Assembly: GCF_000283655.1 (NCBI RefSeq) | Contig: NC_016586.1 | Coordinates: 201,001-265,000 of the forward strand | Length of the DNA: 64,000 nt | Direction of reading: 5' to 3' | Origin: Azospirillum lipoferum 4B | GTDB lineage: Bacteria > Pseudomonadota > Alphaproteobacteria > Azospirillales > Azospirillaceae | Shown here: positions 51,006-59,915 of the stretch, one piece after another | Position numbering within the stretch: position 1 is the first letter of the stretch | Layout of the letters: each line of letters starts with the position of its first letter | The notes under the pieces: generated by a model | Told to the model about the DNA's origin: nothing | The model's input: the letters and a program-made list of their open reading frames with translations, nothing else | Databases searched by the model: none | Translations under genes and position numbers: made by a program

Positions 51006-51737
51006 ATGACCAAGCGCGTTCTTCTGGGCATGCTGACCCCGTCCTCCAACACGGTGCTGGAACCGGTGACCGCCGCCATGCTGAGCGGCCTGCCGGAGGT
51101 GAGCGCCCATTTCGGCCGTTTCACCGTCAAGGAGATCTCGCTGCGCGCCGCGGCGCTCGACCAGTTCACCGACGCGCCCTTCCTGGACGCCGCCCGGCTC
51201 TTGGCCGATGCGCAGCTGAATGTGATCGGCTGGAACGGCACCTCGGCCGGCTGGCTCGGCTTCGACGCCGACGTGAAGCTGTGCAAGGCGATCGAGGATG
51301 AGACCGGGATCCCCGCCTGCACCTCCATGCTGGCGCTGAACGAGATCCTGGAGACGACGGGGCGCAAGCGCTTCGCCATCGTCAGCCCCTATCTGGACGA
51401 GATTCAGGACAAGATGGTCGCCAACTACAACGCCGCCGGCTTCGAGGTGGTGGCCGAACGGCACCTGAACGACCGCGGCAACTTCTCCTTCTCCGAAATC
51501 AGCGAGGAGCGGATCGAGCGCATGTGCCTGGAGGTGGCGGAAGCCAAGCCGGAGGCCATCGCCATCATCTGCACCAACATGCGCGGCGCCCCGGTGGCGG
51601 AGCGGGTGGAAAAGGCGCTGGGCATCCCCGTCTACGACACGGTGTCCACCGTGCTGTGGAAGGCGCTGCGCATGACCGGCGTCGACACCCGCCGGGTCCA
51701 GGGCTGGGGCAGCCTGTTCCGGGAACTGCACGGCTGA
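51006..51737 (+). CDS. Asp/Glu racemase - maleate isomerase - arylmalonate decarboxylase superfamily protein
   Basis: 243 aa from the ATG at 51006, the normal family length. The frame stays open to an ATG overlapping the ATPase stop (50820), adding 62 residues with no family match. Family motifs are GMLTPSSNTVLEPVTAAML and NVIGWNGTSAGWLGF. The second half has FAIVSPYLDEIQ and IIICTNMRGAPV. Racemases and maleate isomerases use two Cys. Here the first is absent (NGTS, residues 77-80) and only C189 remains. That is the pattern of arylmalonate decarboxylase (Gly-Thr-Ser plus one Cys). Next to a hydantoinase a racemase role was expected, but the residues favour decarboxylation or one-base chemistry. 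Confidence 0.8.
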   Translation: MTKRVLLGMLTPSSNTVLEPVTAAMLSGLPEVSAHFGRFTVKEISLRAAALDQFTDAPFLDAARLLADAQLNVIGWNGTSAGWLGFDADVKLCKAIEDETGIPACTSMLALNEILETTGRKRFAIVSPYLDEIQDKMVANYNAAGFEVVAERHLNDRGNFSFSEISEERIERMCLEVAEAKPEAIAIICTNMRGAPVAERVEKALGIPVYDTVSTVLWKALRMTGVDTRRVQGWGSLFRELHG

Positions 51738-51760
51738 CGCGACAGGAAGGGGAGGGGAGC

Positions 51761-53197
51761 ATGGATTTCGATCTGGTCATCCGCAACGGCACGGTCGCCA
51801 CCGCGTCGGACATGTTCAAGGCCGATGTCGGCGTGAAGGACGGCACGGTGGCGGCGCTCGGCACCGGCCTTGCCGCCGGGCGGGAGGAGATCGACGCCGG
51901 CGGGCTGCTGGTTCTGCCGGGCGGGGTCGACGGCCATGTCCATTTCGACCAGCCGACCGGCGACGAGTCCGTCATGGCCGACGATTTCCTGTCGGGCACC
52001 CGCTCGGCGGCCTTCGGCGGCACCACCACGGTGCTGCCCTTCGCCTGCCAGCAGAAGGGCCAGTCGCTGCGCGCCGCGGTGGAGGACTATCACCGCCGCG
52101 CCGCCGGCAAGCCGGTGATCGATTACGCCTTCCACCTGATCGTCACCGACCCGACGGAGCAGGTCCTGGGGCAGGAACTGCCGGCGCTGATCCGCGACGG
52201 CTACACCTCCTTCAAGATCTATATGACCTATGACGCGCTGAAGCTGAACGACCGCCAGATCCTGGAGGTGCTGGACATCGCGCGGTCAGAGGGCGCCATG
52301 GTGATGATGCATGCGGAGAATGCCGACTGCATCGCCTGGCTGACCGAGAAGTTGGAGCGCGCCGGCCAGACCGCGCCCTTCTTCCACGGCGTCTCCCGTC
52401 CCCGCGTGGCGGAGCGCGAGGCGACCCACCGCGCCATCTCGCTGGCGGAGCTGGTGGACGTGCCGATCCTGATCGTCCATGTCTCCGGCGCCGACGCGGT
52501 GGAGCAGATCCGCTGGGCGCAGGGCCGGGGCCTGCGCATCTATGCGGAGACCTGCCCGCAATACCTGTTCCTGACCGCCGACGATCTGGGCGGGGAAGGA
52601 TTTGAGGGCGCGAAATGCATCTGCTCCCCGCCGCCGCGCGATGCCGCCAACCAGCAGGTGATCTGGGACGGGCTGACCGGCGGCACCTTCCAGGTCTTCT
52701 CCTCCGACCATGCGCCGTTCCGTTTCGACGGGCCGGGCGGCAAGAAGGTGAACGGAGAGAAGGCCCCCTTCCGTTGCGTGCCCAACGGCATTCCGGGGGT
52801 GGAGACCCGGCTGCCCCTGCTGTTCTCCGAAGGCGTGATGGCGGGTCGGATGGATCTGACGAAGTTCGTCGAGCTGACCTCCACGAATCCGGCCCGCATG
52901 TATGGCCTGCACCCGCGCAAGGGGACCATCGCCGTCGGGTCGGACGCCGACATCGCGATCTGGGATCCCGCGCGCAAGGTGACGATCACCAACGGCATCC
53001 TGCACCACGCGGTCGACTACACCCCCTATGAGGGGATCGAGGTCACCGGCTGGCCGGTGGTCACGCTGTCGCGTGGCGAGGTCGTGTGCCGCGATGGCGC
53101 GCTGCTGGCGTCGCCGGGCCGAGGCGCCTTCCTGCCCTGCGGCCTGCCGGCCCCGGCCCGGCCGAAGGGAGCACCGGCCCCGGCCTTGCCCTTCTGA
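51761..53197 (+). CDS. D-hydantoinase / dihydropyrimidinase
   Basis: 478 aa from the ATG at 51761, preceded by GGAGGGGAG. It hydrolyses five- or six-membered cyclic diamides (hydantoins, dihydropyrimidines) to N-carbamoyl amino acids in the cytoplasm. Binuclear metal site: VDGHVHFDQP, the carboxylated Lys in YTSFKIYMTYD, His in MMHAEN and VHVSG, and Asp in SSDHAPF. GGTTTVLPFACQ and TSTNPARMYGLHPRKGTIAVGSDADIAIWD are family motifs. No N-carbamoylase is linked in the window. The C-terminal tail is Pro/Ala-rich. Confidence 0.9.
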   Translation: MDFDLVIRNGTVATASDMFKADVGVKDGTVAALGTGLAAGREEIDAGGLLVLPGGVDGHVHFDQPTGDESVMADDFLSGTRSAAFGGTTTVLPFACQQKGQSLRAAVEDYHRRAAGKPVIDYAFHLIVTDPTEQVLGQELPALIRDGYTSFKIYMTYDALKLNDRQILEVLDIARSEGAMVMMHAENADCIAWLTEKLERAGQTAPFFHGVSRPRVAEREATHRAISLAELVDVPILIVHVSGADAVEQIRWAQGRGLRIYAETCPQYLFLTADDLGGEGFEGAKCICSPPPRDAANQQVIWDGLTGGTFQVFSSDHAPFRFDGPGGKKVNGEKAPFRCVPNGIPGVETRLPLLFSEGVMAGRMDLTKFVELTSTNPARMYGLHPRKGTIAVGSDADIAIWDPARKVTITNGILHHAVDYTPYEGIEVTGWPVVTLSRGEVVCRDGALLASPGRGAFLPCGLPAPARPKGAPAPALPF

Positions 53198-53202
53198 CGG
53201 GA

Positions 53203-53240
53203 GGACGGACGCGCCCGCACGGTGCATGGCGCGTCCGTCC
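53203..53240. terminator. Bidirectional hairpin between the hydantoinase and the next convergent gene
   Basis: Perfect 13-bp stem GGACGGACGCGCC / GGCGCGTCCGTCC with a 12-base loop that can itself pair GCAC with GTGC. It starts 6 bases after the hydantoinase stop and ends 8 bases before the facing stop. Confidence 0.8.
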
Positions 53241-53247
53241 GTTGCCG

Positions 53248-53844
53248 TCAGATCCGTTTGAAGCCCTGCGCTCCCACCAGCGTCACCACCTGTCCGGCGA
53301 TGGTGGCCCGGCATAGGAACTCCCCGCCCTTTGGATTGCTCATGCGGAAGGCCACGACGCTGTCATCCTCGCGGAGCTGATCGAGAACACGCGATTTCTT
53401 CGGGACCGCGCTCTTGCAGGCGGACAGTGCATTCTCGATCTGTTGGGCGGCCTGCTCGAACAGGGCGGTCTCGGTGGTCATGGCGAAGCGCGGCCGGTAA
53501 CGCTCGCGCTCGAAGGCCAACTGACGGCGGGCCTCCTCCAGCCGGGCCTGCTCCTGCTGGCGTTGCCAGCGGTCGCGTTCGTTCTGTTCATGGATTTCGA
53601 GGATGCGCTTGTTCTCCTCCTCCTTCGCCTTGCGGGCGCGGTCGCGGTCGCTGATGATTTCGCTACCTTTGCGGTCGCAGTCGATGAGGGGGTTCGTCTC
53701 CTCCAGATGGATGGCGTCCTTCATGCTCGGCGGATGGCCGGCGTCCTTGCCGTCCGCTATGTAGTGACAATTGTATTCGTTGGCGGACGCCGCGGCCGGG
53801 AACAGGCCGAGGACTGCGGCGGCAAGAAGGACGGCGCGGAGCAT
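53248..53844 (-). CDS. Exported protein of unknown function with a charged coiled coil
   Basis: 198 aa from the ATG at 53844 (GGAAAGG upstream). The signal peptide is LRAVLLAAAVLGLFPAAASANE. A short Cys-containing N-terminal segment (EYNCHYIADGKDAG, LIDCDRKG) is followed by a strongly charged helix at about 60-125 (ARKAKEEENKRILEIHEQ). A small C-terminal domain with two more Cys (SACKSAVPKK, EFLCRATI) ends the protein. No family is recognised. It is probably periplasmic. It stands alone between two convergent units. Confidence 0.7.
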   Translation of the reverse strand: MLRAVLLAAAVLGLFPAAASANEYNCHYIADGKDAGHPPSMKDAIHLEETNPLIDCDRKGSEIISDRDRARKAKEEENKRILEIHEQNERDRWQRQQEQARLEEARRQLAFERERYRPRFAMTTETALFEQAAQQIENALSACKSAVPKKSRVLDQLREDDSVVAFRMSNPKGGEFLCRATIAGQVVTLVGAQGFKRI

Positions 53845-54028
53845 GGATTGGCCTTTCCGGCGGATGCTTCGGGGCGCCGGATTGCGCCTTGGTCGTCCCT
53901 GGAGGGGACAGCGCCACCCGGCATTGGAGAAACACCCGCCGTCGGACCTTATTCCGTCTGAAACCCTCATCCGCCGATAATGGCGGTTGAAGCACCGGAT
54001 ATCGTTCCCGTGCCGCCGCAGCGGTCGA

Positions 54029-55222
54029 TCAGACAGCCACCCGCTTCTCGCGCACGGCCTCGATGGTCCGCATCACGCCGCGCAGCTCGGCGAGACCCTT
54101 CAGCCGGCCGACGAAGGAATAGCCGGGGTTCATCGTCTGGCCGATGTCGTCGCCCAGCAGATGGCCGTGGTCGGGACGCATCGGGATCTGGGCGTCGGCG
54201 CGGCCGGACTGCTTGCGGCGGGCCTCCTCCTCGATCAGCGCCGCGGCCACGCCGATCAGGTCGGTGTCGCCGCCGAGATGGTCGGCCTCGTAGAAGGAGC
54301 CGTCCGGCTCGTGCGTGGTGTTGCGCAGATGGACGAAGTGGATGCGCGGCGCGAATTCCTTCGCCATCGCCACCAGATCGTTCTTCGGGTTGGACCCGAA
54401 AGACCCCGTGCACAGCGTCAGTCCGCAGGCTTCCTGTGGTACGGACTTGAACATCGCCCGCACATCGTCGGCGGTGGACATCACGCGCGGCAGGCCGAAA
54501 ATGGGGAAGGACGGATCGTCGGGGTGGATGCACAGCCGCACCCCTTCCTCTTCCGCCACCGGCGTGATCTCGCGCAGGAACTCGACCAGATTGGCGCGCA
54601 GATCCTCGACGCCGATCTCCTGGTACAGCTCCAGCATGCCGCGGAAGCTGTCGCGGTCATAGGCGAAGTCGCGCGCCGGCAGCCAGTCGATCAGGTTGCG
54701 TTCCAGCTCCGCCACCTGCTCCACGCTCATCGCCTCGAACCGCGCCTTGGCGGCGGTGATGTGGGCGGGATCGTAGCTGGCCTCGGCATTGCGGCGTTTC
54801 AGCACGAACAGGTCGTAGGCGGCGAAATCGACGCTGTCGTAACGCAGGGCATAGCCGCCGTTCGGCAGCCGGTGCATCAGGTTGGTGCGGCTCCAGTCGG
54901 TGATGACCATGAAGTTGTAGCAGACCACCGGGATGCCGGCGCGGGCCACATTGCGGATCGACTGCTTGTAATTGTCGATCTTGGTGCGGAAGTCGCCGGT
55001 GCGGGTCTTGATCTCTTCGCCGACGCCGATGCTCTCCACCACGGCCCATGTCAGGCCGGCGGCCTCGACCATGGCGCGGCGCTTCTGGATTTCCTCAGGC
55101 GTCCAGACGCTGCCCTGGTTCATATGGTGCAGCGCCGTGACGATGCCGGTTGCACCGGCCTGACGGGCCTTCTCCAGGGAGACGGGATCGTCCGGGCCGA
55201 ACCAGCGCCAGGTTTCCTGCAT
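54029..55222 (-). CDS. uxuA: Mannonate dehydratase
   Basis: 397 aa from the ATG at 55222 (AAAGGACC upstream). It dehydrates D-mannonate to 2-keto-3-deoxygluconate. It has the TIM-barrel N-terminus [40 protein letters not shown], and the metal-site region [29 protein letters not shown] and [22 protein letters not shown] near the C-terminus is the UxuA signature. Second enzyme of the hexuronate (glucuronate) branch, downstream of uxuB on the same strand. Confidence 0.95.
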   Translation of the reverse strand: MQETWRWFGPDDPVSLEKARQAGATGIVTALHHMNQGSVWTPEEIQKRRAMVEAAGLTWAVVESIGVGEEIKTRTGDFRTKIDNYKQSIRNVARAGIPVVCYNFMVITDWSRTNLMHRLPNGGYALRYDSVDFAAYDLFVLKRRNAEASYDPAHITAAKARFEAMSVEQVAELERNLIDWLPARDFAYDRDSFRGMLELYQEIGVEDLRANLVEFLREITPVAEEEGVRLCIHPDDPSFPIFGLPRVMSTADDVRAMFKSVPQEACGLTLCTGSFGSNPKNDLVAMAKEFAPRIHFVHLRNTTHEPDGSFYEADHLGGDTDLIGVAAALIEEEARRKQSGRADAQIPMRPDHGHLLGDDIGQTMNPGYSFVGRLKGLAELRGVMRTIEAVREKRVAV

Positions 55223-55276
55223 GATATGGTCCTTTCAAAAACGGGTCTGCATGCGACGGTCGTGGCCGCCGCGATT

Positions 55277-56800
55277 TCACGGGTTGGCGAGGAAGGCGGT
55301 CAGCGTCCCGGCGACGCCGACGGTCATCAGCCTGTCGAGATGGCGGACCACCGCGTCGCGGAAGCCGGCCTCGGCGACCAGTTCGGGCGCGAAGATGTCC
55401 TCGATGGCGAACAGGGCCGCCGCCAGCGCACCGGGATCACCGGCATGGACGCGGGCGATGCGGGTCAGCCCCGCCGCCATCGGATCGGCGACCACATAGG
55501 CGTTGCCGGCCTCGTCCTTTTCCAGCAGGAAGCGCATCCAGGCCGCGACGGCCAGCGGGATCACCGCCGGTGCCTTGCCGGCGGCGAACAGCTCGCGGGC
55601 CGGCTCCAGCAGGCGTGGCGGCAGCTTCTGCGATCCGTCGGACGAAATCTGGATGGTGCGGTGGCGGATGCCCGGATTGCGGAAGCGCGCCTCCAGCGCC
55701 GCGGTGTAGGCCGGAATGTCGGTCCCCGGCACCGGCGGCAGGGTGGGGATCAGGTCCGACGCCCACAGCCGGTGCATGATGGCGGGCAGCTGCGGGTCGG
55801 TCATGGCGTCGGCGATGGTCTCGATCCCGGAGATCACCGACAGGTAGGCCAACAGCGAATGGGCGCCGTTCAGGCAGCGCAGCTTCATCAACTCAAACGG
55901 ATGGACATCGTCGACCAGGATGGCGCCGGCCTTTTCCCAGGCCGGCCGGCCGAGCGGGAAGCGGTCCTCGATCACCCACTGTTTGAACGGCTCGGTCACC
56001 ACCGGCCAGGCGTCGGCGCAGTCCAGCGCCGCGTCCACCGTGGCGCGGTCGGCGTCCTGGGTGGCCGGCGTGATGCGGTCGACCATGGTGCAGGGGAAGC
56101 TGACATTCTCCGCGATGTAGGCGGCAAGCTCCGGGTCGCGCAGCTCGGCATAGCGGACGACGATCCCCTTAACCTTGATGCCGTTCTGGGCGAGGTTGTC
56201 GCAGACCAGCACGGTGAAGGGCGGCTGTCCGGCGGCGCGGCGGCGGCGGATGGCCTCGCACAGCAGGCCTGGCACGCTGCGCGGTGCCGTGGGAGCGGCA
56301 AGGTCGGCGCGGATCAGCGGATGCGCCTCGTCCAGCGAGCCGGTGGCGGCATCCTGGCAATAGCCCTTCTCGGTGACCGTCAGGGTGACGATGCGGATCT
56401 CCGGCTTCGCCGTCAGGGCCAGCACCTCCTCCAGCTGGTCGCCGGTCGCCATGGCGTCGAGGAAGGAGCCGACCACGCGCAGGCGGTCGCGGGTTCCCTC
56501 GCGCACCAGCAGCGTGTAGAGGCAGTCCTGCGGCTTCAGCGCGTCGCGGATGGCCGGCGACAGCGGATCGACGCCGACGATGCCCCAATCCTTCTCACCG
56601 GCGGCCAGCACGTCGTCGGTATAGGTGGCGAGATGGGCGCGGCAGAAGGCGCCGAGGCCGATATGGACGATGCCGGGCGTCACCGCGGCGCGGTCGTAGG
56701 CGGGGCGTTCGACCGCCGGCGGCAGGCGGCGGAGGGTATCGGTGGAAAGGCGGGTTTGTGAAGGACGGGCCGCCAGCAGGGCGGTGTTCGCGTCGGGCAT
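55277..56800 (-). CDS. uxuB: Mannitol dehydrogenase-family fructuronate reductase
   Basis: 507 aa. Polyol-specific long-chain dehydrogenase. The Rossmann region is GIVHIGLGAFCRAHLATYTDDVL, with GVDPLSPAI. The catalytic region FELMKLRCLNGAHSLLAYL carries the invariant K-x5-N-x2-H. The context with mannonate dehydratase and a hexuronate-type MFS points to D-fructuronate to D-mannonate with NADH; a mannitol or arabitol dehydrogenase is the alternative. It is 54 bases from uxuA. Confidence 0.88.
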   Translation of the reverse strand: MPDANTALLAARPSQTRLSTDTLRRLPPAVERPAYDRAAVTPGIVHIGLGAFCRAHLATYTDDVLAAGEKDWGIVGVDPLSPAIRDALKPQDCLYTLLVREGTRDRLRVVGSFLDAMATGDQLEEVLALTAKPEIRIVTLTVTEKGYCQDAATGSLDEAHPLIRADLAAPTAPRSVPGLLCEAIRRRRAAGQPPFTVLVCDNLAQNGIKVKGIVVRYAELRDPELAAYIAENVSFPCTMVDRITPATQDADRATVDAALDCADAWPVVTEPFKQWVIEDRFPLGRPAWEKAGAILVDDVHPFELMKLRCLNGAHSLLAYLSVISGIETIADAMTDPQLPAIMHRLWASDLIPTLPPVPGTDIPAYTAALEARFRNPGIRHRTIQISSDGSQKLPPRLLEPARELFAAGKAPAVIPLAVAAWMRFLLEKDEAGNAYVVADPMAAGLTRIARVHAGDPGALAAALFAIEDIFAPELVAEAGFRDAVVRHLDRLMTVGVAGTLTAFLANP

Positions 56801-56952
56801 GATGGGCTCCGGTTCGCGGCGGTCGCTGCGGTCACCCGGTTTTTCCGCTGTCGCGGAGTGTCGCGGGGGGCCGGTGCACCGTCATTCGGTCAGGCTTGGA
56901 TTGTTCGGGAAAACTCCGGGGCGGGGTGCCCCGGAGCCTTGGAGTGGGCGTG

Positions 56953-58314
56953 TCAGACCTCGATGCCGGCCGGGGTGCGGCCCGACCCGGTCTTCGGCAG
57001 GATGAAGTGCATGATCGCCAGACCGACGAGGTAGAGGACGGAGGCGATGCCGAACAGCACCTGATAGTTGCCGTTGGTGGCGTCCAGCAGGCGGCCGACG
57101 CCCATCGACACGAACATGCCGACGAAATAGGCGCAGAAGCCGCCGATGCCGACCACCGAACCCACCGCGTTGCGCGGCATGGTGTCGGACACGATGGTGT
57201 AGACGTTGGCCGAATAGCCCTGGTGGGCGGAGGCGGCAATGCCGATCAGCAGCACGGCCACCCACATGTTGGACACGGTGGAGGCGAAGAAGACCGGCAG
57301 CACGCACAGGCCGCAGACCAGGAAGGTCAGCTTGCGGGCGCGCAGCGGCTTCATCCCGCGCTTGATCAGGTGGGAGGAGAACCAGCCGCCGCCGACGCTG
57401 CCGAAATCGGCCATGGTGTAGATGATGATCAGCGGCAGCATCGCCCCGAACAGGTTGACGCCATACTGCGTGTTCAGGAAGCCCGGGACCCAGTTCAGGT
57501 AGAACCACCAGACCGGAGCGGAGAAGCAGGTGCCGACGATGTTCGCCCAGGTGCCGCGGTAGCTCAGCAGCTTGATCCAGGGGATGTTTTCCTGCGGCAG
57601 CACCGGGTCGCTGCGGATATAGGCGAGCTCCTCGGCCGTCAGCTTCGGATGCTCTTCCGGCTTGCGGTAGATCAGCAGCCAGGCGATGACCCAGAAGAAG
57701 CCGATGCCGCCGGTGACCAGGAACGCCGCCTGCCAGCCGAAGGCGACCAGCAGGATCGGCACCAGGATCGGCGCCACGACCGCGCCGACGTTGGAGCCTG
57801 CGTTGAAGATGCCGGTGGCGAGCGCCCGTTCCTTGGCCGGGAACCACTCCGACACCGCCTTGATCGAGGCCGGGAAGTTGCCGCCTTCGGTCAGGCCCAG
57901 GCCGGCACGCGCCACCTTGAAGCCGAAGACGCTGCCCATGAAGGCGTGGATGCAGGCGAAGAAGCTCCAGCCGGCGACGGCGGCCGGCAGGCCGATGCGG
58001 ATGCCGACCTTGTCCATCAGGCGGCCGCAGCCGATGTAGCCGAAGGCGTAGGCCAGCGAGAAGGCGGCGACGATGTCGCCATAGTCGGACTCGGTCCAGC
58101 CCATGTCGCCCATCAGCGTGGACTTCAGCAGGCCCAGGACCTGACGGTCCATGTAATTGATGGTCGTCGAGAAGAAGAGCAGGGCGCAGATGGTCCAGCG
58201 GTAGCGGCCGATGGCCTTGCTCACCGTGACCGCCGCCTTGCCGATGCCGCCGGCCCTGCCGGCCGGCTCCGCCGACTGCGCGGGGGCGGCGCCGGCAATG
58301 ATCTGTTCGCTCAT
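56953..58314 (-). CDS. MFS transporter, ExuT-like hexuronate symporter
   Basis: 453 aa from the ATG at 58314 (TGGAGAT upstream); the longer frame adds an unlikely Gly-rich leader. It has twelve helices and belongs to the anion:cation symporter branch. The first helix (RWTICALLFFSTTINYMDRQVLGLL) carries the ExuT/GudP-type NYxDR motif. GLTEGGNFPASIKAVSEWFPAKERALATGIFNAGSNVGAVVAP is the family's central signature. It probably imports glucuronate or galacturonate. First gene of the uxu unit. Confidence 0.88.
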   Translation of the reverse strand: MSEQIIAGAAPAQSAEPAGRAGGIGKAAVTVSKAIGRYRWTICALLFFSTTINYMDRQVLGLLKSTLMGDMGWTESDYGDIVAAFSLAYAFGYIGCGRLMDKVGIRIGLPAAVAGWSFFACIHAFMGSVFGFKVARAGLGLTEGGNFPASIKAVSEWFPAKERALATGIFNAGSNVGAVVAPILVPILLVAFGWQAAFLVTGGIGFFWVIAWLLIYRKPEEHPKLTAEELAYIRSDPVLPQENIPWIKLLSYRGTWANIVGTCFSAPVWWFYLNWVPGFLNTQYGVNLFGAMLPLIIIYTMADFGSVGGGWFSSHLIKRGMKPLRARKLTFLVCGLCVLPVFFASTVSNMWVAVLLIGIAASAHQGYSANVYTIVSDTMPRNAVGSVVGIGGFCAYFVGMFVSMGVGRLLDATNGNYQVLFGIASVLYLVGLAIMHFILPKTGSGRTPAGIEV

Positions 58315-58780
58315 GATTTGGCATCTCCAGCCAGGACGCGTGTCACCGCCGCCGGTCTTCGATCCGGCACCCATGGCCGATCCTGCACCGGTCATGGGCG
58401 CGCCGAAGGGCATGCGCGGAAGCCGGTATTCCGGGCTCCCACGCTGCGTCGGGCGGCGGTTTCTCGCGTTTCAGCACTGTCTCCTGGAGCAGTCCGGCCA
58501 TCGTCGGGAGCGGTGCCGCTTCGGTACCGTTCGTGGCGTTGCATACTACCATTCCAGTTGCTGGTATATTAGTTGCGCCCCCGGCCGGCGGTCAATCGAA
58601 CCATCTGCGGCATTTCGTCAGGTTGCCGCTGGCCGAGAGGTTGAGCCGTCACATATCAAACCGAGATAACTCGAAAGCCTAGGAGCAACCCCGATGTACA
58701 AAATCAGGGGATCCGCATGAAGATCGCAGACTAAGGCTGGTCAAGGTGCAGGAGACGGCAGGGTGGGGGAACCGAGTGCC
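58315..58780. promoter_or_regulatory. Divergent region: uxu promoter/operator and diguanylate-cyclase leader
   Basis: 466 bases without a gene. The left half is the uxu leader. A good minus-strand promoter lies at 58566-58595, and a dyad just downstream of its -10 is a candidate repressor site. Nothing clear was seen in front of the diguanylate cyclase. Confidence 0.5.
58566..58595 (-). promoter_or_regulatory. Promoter of the MFS-uxuB-uxuA unit
   Basis: On the minus strand TTGACC (58590-58595), an 18-base spacer and TAATAT (58566-58571). The dyad TACCA (58547-58551) / TGGTA (58562-58566) covers the start region, where a GntR-type repressor would block initiation. The leader is about 240 bases. 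Confidence 0.6.
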
Positions 58781-59899
58781 ATGGCGACGATCATGACGGC
58801 GTTGGCCGGCGGCGTGGGGCTGCTTGCCCTCATGACCCTCGCTTATGGGACCGTCCTCTACCGGCTGAGTGACCGGCCGTGGCTGCGGCAGATATGCCTT
58901 GGCCTGATGTTCGGCGCCGGCGGGGTTGCGGCGATGCTTCAGTCGGTTCCGGTCGTGCCCGGCGTCTATCTGGACGTGAAGGCGGTTCCGGTCGCGCTGG
59001 CCGCTCCTTTCGGCGGCATGCTGACCGCCCTCCTGGCCGCCGCCATCGTGGCGACGGGCCGGATCGCCGTCGGCGGTGCGGGCATGCTTCCCGGCGTGAC
59101 CGGGATCCTGCTGGCCGGGGGGATCGGATTCCTGATCGCCTGGCTGACGCCCGCCGCGGAATGGCGGGGAGCGAGGCCGTTGTTCCTGCTGGCTCCCATT
59201 GCATCGCTTCACACGCTCAGCATCTTCGTGCTGCCCTGGGGCGTGGCCCTGCCGACCTTCATCCATGGCGGGCTTCCGGTCGCCCTCTTCACGGTGGTCG
59301 GCATCCTGATGCTGGGAACGATGCTGGCCCGCGAGCGCCGCCGCGTCGATACCGAGCGGGTGCTCCGCGACGCCGCACTCAGCGATCCGCTGACCGGCCT
59401 TGCCAACCGCCGGGCCTTCTTCGGCGCCATCGACCGCGAGGTCGCCGGCGCGCTGCGCCAACATACGCCGGTGTCGCTCCTGCTGCTGGACATCGATCAT
59501 TTCAAGGAGGTCAACGACGCCCGCGGCCACGACGCCGGCGATGCCGTGCTGGTGGCCTTGAGCCGCGTGTTGCAGCGCGGCGTGCGGCAGAGCGACCTCG
59601 TCGCCCGTTTCGGTGGCGAGGAATTCGCCATCCTGCTTCCCTGCACGGCGCTCGAGGGCGCCTTCCTGCTCGCCGAGCGCCTGCGCTGTGCCGTGCGCGA
59701 TTGCGGCGTCGAGCATGACGGCGCGCTGCTGCGTGTGACCGTCAGCATCGGCGTCTCCACCCTCGCCCCGAATTCGGACCGTCCCGACACGCTGATCAAG
59801 GCGGCGGACATTGCGCTTTATCGCGCCAAGTCGGACGGCCGGGACCGGGTGTGCCGGGACCGCGCGCTCTGTCCGCCGGAACCGGTGCCGGTGGCTTAA
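58781..59899 (+). CDS. Membrane diguanylate cyclase with 5TMR-LYT-like sensor
   Basis: 372 aa from the ATG at 58781 (GGGGGA 11 bases upstream); a GTG at 58763 is an alternative. Residues 1-190 hold about six membrane helices of the 5TMR_LYT type (LYLD-VKAVPVALAAPFGG-like loop and RIAVGGAGMLPGVTGILLAGG). The GGDEF domain (about 200-365) has DPLTGLANRRAFF, LLLDIDHFKEVND and an intact active site ARFGGEEFAILL. The inhibitory RxxD is present (RQSD, five residues before GGEEF). It should make c-di-GMP with product inhibition. The sensor domain is of the same class as in the BtsS-like kinase, so a small metabolite may be the signal. Confidence 0.9.
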   Translation: MATIMTALAGGVGLLALMTLAYGTVLYRLSDRPWLRQICLGLMFGAGGVAAMLQSVPVVPGVYLDVKAVPVALAAPFGGMLTALLAAAIVATGRIAVGGAGMLPGVTGILLAGGIGFLIAWLTPAAEWRGARPLFLLAPIASLHTLSIFVLPWGVALPTFIHGGLPVALFTVVGILMLGTMLARERRRVDTERVLRDAALSDPLTGLANRRAFFGAIDREVAGALRQHTPVSLLLLDIDHFKEVNDARGHDAGDAVLVALSRVLQRGVRQSDLVARFGGEEFAILLPCTALEGAFLLAERLRCAVRDCGVEHDGALLRVTVSIGVSTLAPNSDRPDTLIKAADIALYRAKSDGRDRVCRDRALCPPEPVPVA

Positions 59900-59915
59900 A
59901 CGCTGTTCGCGGCCG

